From: Haematococcus lacustris
Lineage: Eukaryota > Chlorophyta > Chlorophyceae > Chlamydomonadales > Haematococcaceae
DNA length: 64,000 nt
NCBI GenBank assembly: GCA_030144725.1
Contig: JASKMD010000036.1
Span: forward strand, 211,325 to 275,324
Reading direction: 5' to 3'
Made by a program: the position numbers and the translations under genes. The number at the start of each line of letters is the position of its first letter. Positions within the stretch are counted from its first letter, which is position 1. The notes beneath the pieces were generated by a model, which saw only the letters and a program-made list of their open reading frames with translations, had not been told where the DNA came from and ran no database searches. Shown here one piece after another: positions 45,024-55,583 of the stretch.

Positions 45024-48000
45024 CTAGTGCTGCTTGCTGAGGCTGTTGTATGGAACAAAGTACATGTCCCCATGGCCCTCGCCTGTGGGGAAGAAGGACA
45101 CGAACAGAGTGTGCAGCTGCTCCCCATTCACTGCAAACCACTCAGCAGGACCAGCACCTGCCTCCTTTGTTCTGAACTTGGCGCGCCGATGGTAGGGTTG
45201 GGTTGCCTGGGTTGGCTGCTCCTGTGGGACGGCGGCTGGCCCCTTGGCCACACGGCTTGAGCGGCGTTGTCCTCCTTTGGCCCCACCATTGTGGGGGGGC
45301 GGGCCAGAGGGGCCAGCACCGTCTGGCTGAGCTGCTGCTGCTGCTGCCTCTGCTTCTCCTGCTGCTGCCTCTGCTGCTGCTGCCCCTGCTCCTCCTGCTG
45401 TTGCTGTTGCTTCTGCTGCTGCTTCTCCTGCTGCTGCTGTTGCTGCGGCCGCTGCTGTTGCAGCTGCTGGTTTTGGACCTGTTGCCCGCCGTTTGGCCGC
45501 TGTGTCCTGTGGGGCTGGTCTCTTGCGCCCGGGTGTGCGTGCTGCGGCTGCTGCTGCTGCCTCTGCTGGCTCTGGTTCAGGGCCCATGCCATGCAACAAG
45601 TTGGGCAGGCCACCCACAGGGTAGACGGGGAACAGCCTTGCGATGGCCACTCGCAGGAAGCGGCCTGTGATGATTGGATGCTCTAGTCGCACCCAGAACT
45701 GGATGTGGGCCGCATACTCGTTCACAGTGGACAAGCTGGCTCTGTAGTAGTACTTATCCATGGCCCAGCTGTTGTTGCGCTTTTTTGCACACTTGTACGC
45801 CACACTGAACATCAGCTGCTGTGTGCACTCTGCACGGGTGAAGTACCATACCCGCCCCGGCACGTTAGGGGGCTGGGCAGGGGCACCACTGGTGGCAGGG
45901 GGAGTAGAGAACAGGTCGAGCACATCCTGCTCACACCAGCCGCTGCCCTCACCATTCAACCCAGCATTGAGCTCCCCCACCATAGTGCAGACCGCCTGGC
46001 GCACCCACTGCTCCCCACCCGTGACTGGGCACTGACGGTATCCAGCGCCAACCAATTGGCAGTTCCTCTCTGCTTCTGGCTGTGTGTCCTCCACTGTGGT
46101 GGGGGCCCGGACCTGACCTGCCCCACTGATGGGGCGCTCCACCAGTTCCCTTGCCTCATCCCCTGCCCCCCCCCGCTGTGACCCCATCGGCTCACCCTCT
46201 GCTCCCTGCTGCGATTGGTGCCCACCCTCCTCATCCTCCCCACCCTGCAGCGCCCGGATCTTGTGCAGGAAACGCTGAGCTTGGCGGTACACCTTCTCAC
46301 GCAGGCAGGCTGAGAGGCCAATGGTAGAACCAGGTGCATGCTTGCCTCCCCAGCGCTTCATGTACTGCATGGCACGCTCCAACCAAAACTCAGCATCACG
46401 GAAGCTGCGGCCACGTTGCAGCTCTTGATACAGCAGCCTGCGCACATCACAACAAGCAATGCACTGTATTAGAAATCATAGGTACATGGTAAGTGAGCAT
46501 CATAGTTACCTTTGGGGGGGTGTTATAGGCTATCTTATTCGTGGTCACAAACTAGGAGGGGCTATTGGTCTCGAAGATGGTGGAGTAGCTGACATCAACG
46601 CCCTACTGCTCACTCACCGGCATACACACATATGGAGGTTGGGAGAGAACATGTGGGCCGGGACATGCAGCTCCACCTTGTGCTTCTCCAGCTTCTTAGC
46701 GTAGTCGAGCAGGTTCTCGAAGCCCTTTTGGATGTTGGCCTCCACTTTTGCAGGTGTGTCAGCACCTGGCAAAAGTAGCATTTGACTGTGTTATCAGAGC
46801 ACTCCATGATGGTGATCATTATGGTGGTCCTGGTAACAATAGTCCTCAGCTGCATCTATAACCTACATACCTGGCGTCAGATAGTGCAGCACGGCTTGGA
46901 CCAGGTGCTCCCACAGCTCAAAGTGAAGTCGCCGGCTGGATGTGTTGCGCTTGATGATGTCCAAGAACACGTACTCCCACTCGTGCTTGAGGAAGTTCAT
47001 GTAGTCGTCCATGATCCAGGCACTGCAATGCAAACACAACATCTTCATCTCTGTGTATATGCTCCTACCTTAAGTCTCAATCAGCCACAGATTACAAACA
47101 TTGCATAGCAACTCCTTGTCTTACACTCCTGTGCTGCCCTAGTCCCAGTTATGCTAGTGTTGCTCCCATTGCCCCTGTTGATTTGTCATCGTACCTGCAT
47201 TTGACACTGTGATGGGGCTTGCGTCCGTAGTCAACTGGCACGCGGATGTGCTTGAAGCGCTCCTCAATGAGCTTGCGTTCATGGGTGTCGAAAGGGCTGT
47301 TCTCCTTGGTAGAAAGCAGCCACAGCAGGTGGTTTTTCACCAGCCCAAAAAGCAGGCTGTGGGCTATGGGCACGACATGGACCCACGTGCCCTCCACGTA
47401 CCGAAGGAACTCCAGGATGAGAGCAGGGCGGTTACAGCCATGCTGGCCAGGCTTCAGGCCCACATGCTCCTGACCCCCATGCTCTAGAGCGGCCTTCACC
47501 AGGTCTCCCCGCAGCTTGAACTCCTCAGCCGTCAGGCGCATGCACGCATCCATCATATGCACCTTGGCTGGAGCTGCCTCACCGGCAGCCAGAGGCGTTG
47601 GAGGTCTGACTGCTGGGGGGATTGTAGGTGCGTCCACAGGTTCGACGTAGCCCATGGGATGGACTCCTTCCTTGCCATGCTTTGGTGTACTGAGCCAGCA
47701 CCACATGCAGTTCATGTTGGCGCCCGCTTGCATGCCACCAGACCAAGCAGCCCTGCAACCACAGGGTGCCACATGTTGGTGATGACGTTGTGAGGCCTGC
47801 CACATAGTGCACCCCTGGTTGTAACAACTTGCCTGGCTGGAGTGTCTGCCACCAGACTGATCACGATAGGGTACAGCCGGGGGCCCTCAGTGGGGCGGTC
47901 GCCAAGGGTCTCACTGCGCAGGTGGATGTGCTTGGAGCTGTCTGGTCCCAGCGCTCCCTGGAAAGCCTCGAAGATGGGCTTCATGTAGCCGGTGACATGC

Positions 48001-49505
48001 GAGTCAGCTGAAGTCTTGTTGTCGATGATGACGCCCAGGATGGCCCAGGTGTCGTCCTTGCCCCGCACATGATCTGGGACGTCCACCAACTGGAGATCAC
48101 AGACAACAAAACACAAGGCGGGCATGAGTGCAAAGCTATGCATGGTGTCAACCTGCATGGACTGGCTGGGTGTTGCACTGATGGTTGTGTATGTAGGGGC
48201 AAGTCAATGTGTGGTGTCAAGGATACTAGGTTGCTTGCTCACCTGCATGACAATCACTCCCACTGATTTCTTGTTGATGCTCACCCAGTCCAGCCCCAAG
48301 CTGACCCTCACAGCGTACGGGTTATCATACACATCAGGCGTAACATGCTCCCGGATGTGGGCAGCGGCAGGGCCTACGTGTGATGCAACCAAATCAACCA
48401 CACGTTGATGGGCTATGGATTTATTGTTGTTGTCCTCCAATATGCACCTGTCATGCACACTCTCTTACTTGCGGCAAAGGAGCCTGGTTCGGAATTCACT
48501 GGGCGCTCCAGGAGCCACTTCTTGACTTGGGGGTGGTTCATGAGGATGTTCAGGGTGTCCTCAAGGCCGTGAAGGTAGATGCTGCTACGTGCCTCAATGG
48601 AGCTTCTCTCTGTCATGGCATAGATGGCATACAGCACCACATAATGGCATGCGTCACAAAGACACCATCATTGTCTATAGGGGAGTATATGAGGAGTGGA
48701 GGTGATCTGGGAGGTGGTGGTATCAAGCTCAATGGATGCATGTGAATGTGCTGTTACCTGTCACAAAACGGGTTTCACCACACTGTGGATGAGGGCATAC
48801 GTCCTTCAAGTGATGTTTCCATTGGTTCCTGTGGCAATCAAACAACTCAAGTGGACGTTGCTTGGAGGTGGTGGAGTATGTGGTGGAGTATGTGGTGGAG
48901 TATGTACATGTGACTCACCGAGGCAGGTGCGGATAGGCATGTCCTGGACAGGTCTTGCCGTTGCAGACGTGCACACGTTCCTCCTCACTGCCCAACGCAT
49001 CAATCAAGCCGTAGAACCGGTGCGTTGTTGAAGGGAGCAAGGTCTTGCCCTTGCCCATGCAGTTGTCCAACAGCTCCAGCACGTCCTTCATCTGCTGGTC
49101 AGACGGCTTGGCCTTTATGTAGTACTCACACAAGTGCCGGACAAGGTCCTGCATTCTGACATCTGGCCTGTCAGGATACACAAGCTCGTTGCTGAGAAGT
49201 GCATCCTTGTCCTTGCTGTTCTTGTTGTTGCGGCGAAAGACTGGGCCGCCACCGAGTGCTGCTGCCCTGACATCCCCCCCTCCCTCCCCACCCCCAACCC
49301 CCCCTCCACCCCCGCCTCCCCCTCCACCATCGCCCCCCCCTCCACCGCCTCCCTCCCCTCCACCGCCCCCCCCTCCACCGTCTACTCCCGGCATCGACCC
49401 ATCCCCCTCTCGTGCCGCTACCCTCCCTTGGATCCCACTAACACCGCTGAGCGCCTGTACCACCCACTGCCTCCGTTGGACGCCTGGGATCAAGATTAGA
49501 GACAT
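45024..49505 (-). CDS. X2 transposase, Tnp2/CACTA-like, about eight exons
   Basis: Likely cuts and inserts the CACTC elements. Exons read from the 5' side are as follows. About 48919-49505 has a Gly-rich stretch, then LVRHLCEYYIKAKPS and HVCNGKTCPGHAYPHL, a zinc-binding segment as near the N-terminus of Tnp2 proteins. About 48472-48620 follows. 48243-48412 has LGLDWVSINKKS. About 47838-48152 ends in LYPIVISLVADTPAR. About 47195-47760 has AAWSGGMQAG, CMWCWL and HSLLFGLVKNHLLWLL. 46871-47031 and about 46617-46770 follow. The last exon ends at 45024 with RLLYQELQRGRSF, ERAMQYMKRW and an Ala-rich basic tail. The D-x-P-A...C-x2-C order parallels Tnp2. One intron starts with GC (AG|GCAAGT), confirmed because it keeps phase. 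The start codon at 49505 is provisional; an AG acceptor near 49484 could mean another 5' exon. Confidence 0.65.
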
Positions 49506-50234
49506 GGAAACTCATTCGTTAATGACACACAGTAACATAACTATAAGCGACCGAGCATGATTCATCAGTGAGACACGCCTAACCTGAGCTGGCGGTAGTT
49601 GCTTGGGTGTAGAAGGGCCAGGCAAGCTGCTGGTCTCATTGTTTATGGCCTCACTGTGCCCTTTGTGGGCCTCGACTCTCTACGTGACAAACAACGGCAA
49701 TGGTACGTTAGTGAAACTGTCCTTGACAGCTCCATGTCGTTCTACCTTACCCTGTCTGTTGCCCCCATACTTCTCATGTACTGAGCCATGAAGAGCCGTG
49801 GATTACGTCCGCCTCCCTGTAATAGTAGCTAGTGATACTTGCTTGGCAATACATGCTAGTAAGATCTGAGCGTCCTCCCTCAAGCCGTACCGGTGTCAAG
49901 CGCTGTGGCGGTGGCGCTGGTGATCGCTTGCACTGTGTCCCTCCTGTCGCCGCCGCCTGCTGATGGCCATCGATGCCAGCGATCGTACCAATAGCTGTAT
50001 CTCTAGTGCAGCCGAAGTCATGAGCTACTGTAGAAGCGGGCCGCTTATAACCACCGACACCAATCATCATCAGCAGGCGACTAAGGACCAGCCTGTATAT
50101 TCATTGTTATAACAGGCGATGCCTATCTCCGTATCCCTGAATGCCGGTGGCTCTTCGACCATCTCACATTTCTTGCTTAACATATGTAGCGATGTATGAA
50201 GAGCACAGAACGGAGGAAGAAATAACAGCGAAGT
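49506..50234. promoter_or_regulatory. Divergent intergenic region between the transposase and the first plus-strand gene
   Basis: About 730 bp separate the putative transposase start (minus) from the ATG at 50235 (plus), and they probably hold promoters for both. No clear TATA motif or repeat stands out. A minus-strand frame at 49774-50070 could be an extra 5' exon of the transposase. X1 lacks the left 600 bp of this region. Confidence 0.4.
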
Positions 50235-52504
50235 ATGGCTGTAACAGTAACTGTGCTTGATGAGTCCGATGGAGTCATTGAGAGCTTCGACGTTACCGAT
50301 TATCCTTCGGCGGATGCATTGTCGCAGCACCTGATTTCTCTCAATCTCAGCAAAGTGGACATCTCCAGCGATGAAGATGTTACCTATACCGGCATGATGG
50401 AGCCGGGGAAGGTCCAGGCCCTTGCTCGTCTGCTCAACAACAAGAAGCAGGACGAGGCTTGGTTTACTGCATGTGCTAGTATGAAGTGTGGCACCTTCAA
50501 ACCTGAGGAGGGCTGTGTCGGTGTCGTTCTGTATGCCAAGAGTAAGGTGCGTTGTCATGTGTTACAACATGACATCCCCCCTTGCTGCTGACACCACTGT
50601 GTCTGCTATACTTACAGGCACCGTCTCCGCCCCAGCCACCAAGCCTTGGTCTTCAGCCAGTCCCACCGCGCTTGCATAGATATGGAGGGCAGGTCATCAA
50701 GGGCATTGGTGCATCTGCTGGATCGTCAGCTGGGAACACCTCCCTGCCTGCAAGCAAGGTATGCCACCCTCATTATGCCTGTTTAGGGTGAGAGGTGTTC
50801 GTTGCTTTAATTAGGTATGCTGACCTAATTAGGTATGATGACCTAGGTAGTATTCCATGCGCTGCCATGTTCAGATCGTGACTCCACCGGCTCGTACAGG
50901 CCATGAGGACAGCCTGCTGGATAGTGTAGATGAAGGCATGGAGGAGGAGCTATCTGAGGTGTCAGATGAGGAAGATGATGACGAGCCCCGTGCTAAACGG
51001 GTAGGTCATGCATGGAGGCTCTGCTCACAACCAGGAAGCTTTATGTTGCTTTAGTCGTGTGGTGATTATCATGTATGCCCTGCTGGCTTGCAGGCTGCGG
51101 CAGGAGCTGGTGTTGGCTCACTGGGCAAGCGACCCGCAAGGATAACAGTAAGTGAAAGAGATACTTGAGTCACCATGGGGCCATGCATGATGCGCATGGT
51201 ATCTTGTTGTAAACATGCAGTTGCGCGGTCATGCTCGTGGCCTCGTTGCTGCCAGCCCCAGGAAGCATGGGCAGACGAGGGCGAAGGAGGGTGAGGAGGG
51301 GGATGACGAGGAGATTTTTGCCAAGAAGAGGGTAAGGCAAACACCTGTTGAGGAGCTGCATGTTGTGTATGAGTATGTTGTTGTTGAGGCGCTGCATGAT
51401 GTTGAGCAGCATGTTGTGTCTGAGTAATCCGCTCATCATCTATGCCTTGACAGGGCCGTCGAGGTAGTGACAACGTGCCCAAGAGTAAAGGCATCAGCAA
51501 GGGGCACGACCAGGGACAGAAGAAGAGTCTGAAGAAGGGCCAGGTTCAGAGCAAGGAGGACGCCCAGGAGGAGGGCGAGGAGGAGGGGCAAGAGAAGGAG
51601 GAGGAGGAGGGCAAGGAGAAGGGGAAAGGGAAAGGGAAGAAGAAGGAGGGCAAGGAGGTGAATGCCAGCAAGGTGGACTCATACCTCATGTCATCATGCA
51701 ACACTATTGATAATGATATTCTCGAGCTGCTAAAACTGCCTAGACTCTGCTTTGCAGGACTCCTCACACAATTCATCCCGTCCCGCCCGTCATGGTGGAG
51801 CAGCTCCAGTCAATGCTCAGCAGCCTGGCACCAGGTTTCATGGATGCTTATGGTGTACAGGTGAGTGTGTCTTATAAGGTATGATGCCTTGCATGGTATG
51901 ACGGAGACAAGATGTCATGGTATCCTATGTGGCAACCCCCCCTTTGCTGTGTAGGAGGCCACGGTCTTGAGCTCCATCGAGGGCGTACTGGCCACCGAGC
52001 TCCACAAGTTTCAGGTCAGTGAGCTTGTCCTATGCCTGTGAGGTCTACATGCCATGCTATGACTAAAATATGTGCCATGTTTGTTGTAGGCCTTCCTATC
52101 TGATGTGGCGGAGGGTGTCCACAAGGACCTGCAGGCCAAGACTAGCGTTGGGCAGCAGCAGGACCTTGGAGTACTCCCAGACCACCAAGCAGGAGAGACC
52201 CAGCAATTTGGGGCAGAGGGGGGGGGGGAGGACTGGGTGGAGGGGGCTGGTGAGGGGGGGGGGGTCGAGCAGATGGGGCTGAAGGAGGTCGAGGAGGGGG
52301 GGGGAGGGGGAGGGTGGCCAGGTGATCAAGGAAGGGGGGGAGGGGGAGGGGGAGGGGGAGGGGGAGGGGGAGGGGGAGGCTGACAAGGTGGGCGAGGAAG
52401 GGGAGGAAGGGGAGGAATCAAGTAACAGTGACCCTCAAGACGCATTGAATGAGCTCCTGCAAAAATCTCAGGCCAAGCAGCAGGAGGGTATGCTTCAAAT
52501 CTAA
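50235..52504 (+). CDS. Charged multi-exon protein of unknown function (X2)
   Basis: I do not recognise this protein. Exon 1 (50235-50546) encodes MAVTVTVLD, FDVTDYPSADALSQHL and MEPGKVQALARLL. Phase-compatible exons follow at 50618-50758 and 50875-51000 (acidic, EEELSEVSDEE), then 51096-51148, 51220-51330 and about 51455-51669 (Lys/Glu-rich). Probable exons near 51757-51858 (VEQLQSMLSSLAPGF), 51958-52015 and 52090 onward run into a GGGGGA microsatellite. The gene ends around 52383 or 52504, depending on splicing through that tract. The acidic and basic low-complexity runs suggest a nuclear protein; that is inference. X1 keeps a closely similar copy at 62913, so the gene belongs to the transposon. 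Confidence 0.6.
52220..52380 (+). repeat. G-rich microsatellite (GGGGGA/GGGAGG) in the first plus-strand gene
   Basis: Runs of 6-10 G with regularly spaced A; the end (about 52336-52378) is nearly pure GGGGGA. It could form G-quadruplexes and makes the reading frame here unreliable. Confidence 0.8.
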
Positions 52505-52762
52505 CAACAGTCACAATTCTCCTATGAGACATGTGCTTTTGTCTTGCATGTGCCTCATGTGACAGTGTTAGGGTCATGTCTTTTTGTAAGGTGACTTGTG
52601 TCGCCTCACAGATGTCAGCATTGGCCTTCTTTGGGTTAGAAGTGATGGGTTGCAGCATATGAAGACCTGTTTAGGTTGAAAGGTGTTCATGGCTGTAATT
52701 AATGCTCCAACATGCTCAGCTCGGTCCAATGCTCCTCACAGCGCAAACAATGTTTTACAATG

Positions 52763-53926
52763 TCACTCCTTTACCTCCACAGTAGCGCCCTCAGCCATGC
52801 TACCCTTCAATCGATTCATGCACCAGCTATCCAGCGGTTTTGTCAACCCTATGAACACGACCCCGCCACACCCTTGCAACAGTGGCACCATGTTGTGAAT
52901 GACATCGTAGGCATTAGGTCCTATCGCCCCAAGCTCCAGAGCCCCAAGCTTCAGAGCCGCCAATGATGCATGTCCTCCTCCTTCAAGGCTGGTGATTGTC
53001 AGGCCCACAAATCCAATGTCCAGCGTCTTGAATCGCCCTGAGCTGAGGGCCGCCACCCCGCTTGTCATGGCGAGCTGATCAGGCTCTGGCAGGCCCACAT
53101 GGAGGTAAGTGATGTCGAGGATCTGGATGGTTTGAGGCAGCAGACTGGCGGCTGTTATGTGCATCTCTGTCAGGCTGAGCTTCATGAGTTTGCTGTGAGG
53201 CAGTAATGGCTGTAAGGGAGTGGGCACGGGACCCAGGCACACCGTTGACAAGACCGTGAGCCCCAAATAACCCTCCACCCATTCATAGTGACCGTCATCC
53301 AGACTGCCATCCTTGATGTGTAGCTCCTGGATGTCGAGGTTCTGTAGGCTGCTCAGAAAGTGGCTGTGGCTGAGGAGCTCCGCCAGCTGTTCATACTGGC
53401 ATTGAAAATCCTGGAGACGTAATGAGAGGCATTTGGGGAAGTTGGCCATCAGCCTCTCCGCCAACCAGGCCCCCACTGGCAGCTGCTCATAGGTGGGGTT
53501 CTCCTCAATGGCCGGCCGCATGTCGTTGAATCTGATCTCCACGCTGTGAACGGCCTCACAGCGGCCAAGGAGTCCAATCACCCCTTCCACTCTGTACCTC
53601 ATGGTGTGTGGCCCGAGCAGGGTCGCCACGATCAGCTGGAGTGCCAATGGAAGCCGACGGTCGCGCAGCACCGCAAGGATGCGAGGAGATAGGTGGCTGG
53701 TGATGGACTCTGAGTCGATGTTGATCACTAGACACTCGCAAGTCGTGAGGCTGGACTCGTGGCACTCTTTACTGATCAAAGTGCTCTCATCATCGTCATG
53801 GAGCCAATAGAAGTCGCCGTTGCTTTCAATAGTCACCCAGTCCGACGGGTTTGGGCGCCGCGACGTGAGGGCCATCGTGCTTGTACTGCAGACTGGCCGC
53901 AAGGCTTGCACCATGCACTTGCACAC
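52763..53926 (-). CDS. LRR-like protein 1 (X2 cargo), intronless
   Basis: A 387-residue uninterrupted frame. Irregular leucine-rich segments recur: LQNLDIQELHI, LMKLSLTEMHIT, IQILDITYLHV and FKTLDIGFVGLT, as in F-box-associated or ribonuclease-inhibitor-like LRR proteins. No F-box was recognised. The N-terminal part (DSESITSHLSPRILAVL, RVEGVIGLLGRCEAVHSVEIR, PVGAWLAERLMANFP) is shared with the neighbour at 54133. It is antisense to both plus-strand genes and lies between them. A start at the second Met (residue 18, MALTSRR) is equally possible. LRR domains usually bind proteins; the partner is unknown. Confidence 0.6.
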   Translation of the reverse strand: MCKCMVQALRPVCSTSTMALTSRRPNPSDWVTIESNGDFYWLHDDDESTLISKECHESSLTTCECLVINIDSESITSHLSPRILAVLRDRRLPLALQLIVATLLGPHTMRYRVEGVIGLLGRCEAVHSVEIRFNDMRPAIEENPTYEQLPVGAWLAERLMANFPKCLSLRLQDFQCQYEQLAELLSHSHFLSSLQNLDIQELHIKDGSLDDGHYEWVEGYLGLTVLSTVCLGPVPTPLQPLLPHSKLMKLSLTEMHITAASLLPQTIQILDITYLHVGLPEPDQLAMTSGVAALSSGRFKTLDIGFVGLTITSLEGGGHASLAALKLGALELGAIGPNAYDVIHNMVPLLQGCGGVVFIGLTKPLDSWCMNRLKGSMAEGATVEVKE

Positions 53927-54132
53927 ACAATGGATATGATGGACATGCTAATGAACGTCATACTATCGCTCCGTCGCTGAGTTAGGACATCCAATCGTTG
54001 AAGGGAACCTTGGAGTCAATGGTGCTCAAGATATAACATCATCGCATGTTTACATCCATGACCACTCATCCATGGAGTCCGTGCTGTCCATCCAAGCCCA
54101 CTCCATGTCACTGTGAACCAGGACTAAGCATG

Positions 54133-55335
54133 TCAGTGCGCATAACGTATGCTGAACGACGCACCCGGAGCCATGGCATTCTTCACTGCCCACTCGTGCC
54201 ATGAATACAGCGAGCACATGGCATTCCTGAACTGGACCCCAGCACACCCTTTCAACATTGGAATCACAGCATCAACCACAAGCGGCTGTATCAGCTGCTT
54301 GCCATCAATGCCCGGCTCTCCCACCTCCACCAGGGCCTCCCCAAACCGTCCCACCAGGGGCTTCAGGGCTGCTACTTGTGCACATCCTGCATTCTTTGTG
54401 AATGCCATGCCCAGCATCCCAATATGCTGACACTCAAACCGGCCAGAGCTGAGGTCTGCCACACCTCTGCTCAAGGCCGCCTTATCAGGCTCTGGCAGGA
54501 CGACGCTGAGGTCAGATATCAGTAGGGTTGAGACGGACTGTGGTAGGTTGCCCACGTCTGTTAGGTTCATCTCAGTGACGCTCAGCTTCACAAGGTTGCA
54601 GGTGCGGTCACGTAGGGTGATGGGGAGGGGCCCCAGGTAGGTGGCTATCAAGGTTGTCAGCCCCAAAGCTGGCTCTACCCACTGATAAGGAACATCACTT
54701 GCCCTGTCTGTCAGGATGGCTGTTTGGATGTCCACATGCTTGATCCGCCCCACAACCAGGGGGTGGCTGAGGAGTTCCAGCAGCTCTGAGTCCAGCATTA
54801 TGAAAGGCTTGATACCCAACACCTGGCAGTTGGGGAAGTTGGATATTAGCCGCTCCGCCAACCAGGCCCCCACTGGCAGCTGCTCATAGGTGGGCTCCTC
54901 ATCCGTGTACTCGTCCATGACGAGTCTGATCTCCACGCTGTGAACAGCCTCACAGTAGCCCAGGAACCCAATCACCCCCTCCACTCTGCACCTCATGGCG
55001 TGCGGCCCAAGTCGCTGCTCCAGGGTCAGCATTAGCGATAGACGCTGCCGACGTCCATACAGAGCCGCCACGTGGCGAGGTGATAGATGCGTATAGATGG
55101 TTTCTGAGTCGATGCTAAGGGCTAGAAAGTCGCAAGTTTCCAGGCACGTCTCACGGGACTCTTCGGTGATTGGGCTGGACTCGCTACCCTGACCGGGCCG
55201 GAGAAAATCACCGCCGCTGGTAACAACGACAGGCTCGACCCAGGTTTGCCCCATCACTGAGCGCTGCATTGTCAGACGCCAGGCTGAGGTGTGTACCGCC
55301 TCCGTCCATAGGATCGCTGGCGGGCGCTTGCACAT
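54133..55335 (-). CDS. LRR-like protein 2 (X2 cargo), paralogue of the neighbour
   Basis: A 400-residue intronless frame, clearly paralogous to 52763-53926 but well diverged: DSETIYTHLSPRHVAAL, RVEGVIGFLGYCEAVHSVEIR, YEQLPVGAWLAERLISNFP and LVKLSVTEMNLTDV align. The two form a tandem pair 206 bp apart on the minus strand, so they arose by an old duplication. Lack of introns contrasts with the other genes of the element and suggests capture of a retrocopy or of an intronless host gene. Confidence 0.6.
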   Translation of the reverse strand: MCKRPPAILWTEAVHTSAWRLTMQRSVMGQTWVEPVVVTSGGDFLRPGQGSESSPITEESRETCLETCDFLALSIDSETIYTHLSPRHVAALYGRRQRLSLMLTLEQRLGPHAMRCRVEGVIGFLGYCEAVHSVEIRLVMDEYTDEEPTYEQLPVGAWLAERLISNFPNCQVLGIKPFIMLDSELLELLSHPLVVGRIKHVDIQTAILTDRASDVPYQWVEPALGLTTLIATYLGPLPITLRDRTCNLVKLSVTEMNLTDVGNLPQSVSTLLISDLSVVLPEPDKAALSRGVADLSSGRFECQHIGMLGMAFTKNAGCAQVAALKPLVGRFGEALVEVGEPGIDGKQLIQPLVVDAVIPMLKGCAGVQFRNAMCSLYSWHEWAVKNAMAPGASFSIRYAH

Positions 55336-55583
55336 GCATGAATTCCATGTTGCAAGTCATGTAGCACAATATTGACGCCCACAATCCTCATGAAAGGCAG
55401 GGCTTCACGGTTAATTAAAGGTGAAATCCAGGTAACAAGTCTACGGTAACGAAGGGAACGTGCAAGCAATGACTTTACTTTGAACACGACTTGCATGAGC
55501 ATCGCCGAAGACAAGTCTGCATTCAGGTTAAACAGCTGCACCACACACCACTAATCGCAGACCAGTTCTATCATCGTCAACAA

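Noticed and set aside
45024..49505. KDZ (Kyakuja-Dileera-Zisupton) transposase instead of a Tnp2/CACTA type
   Set aside because: The C-terminal RLLYQELQRG...ERAMQYMKRW part resembles both. The CACTC ends, 2-bp duplications, D-x-P-A and CMWC order, and subterminal repeats fit CACTA-like elements better. A profile search should decide.
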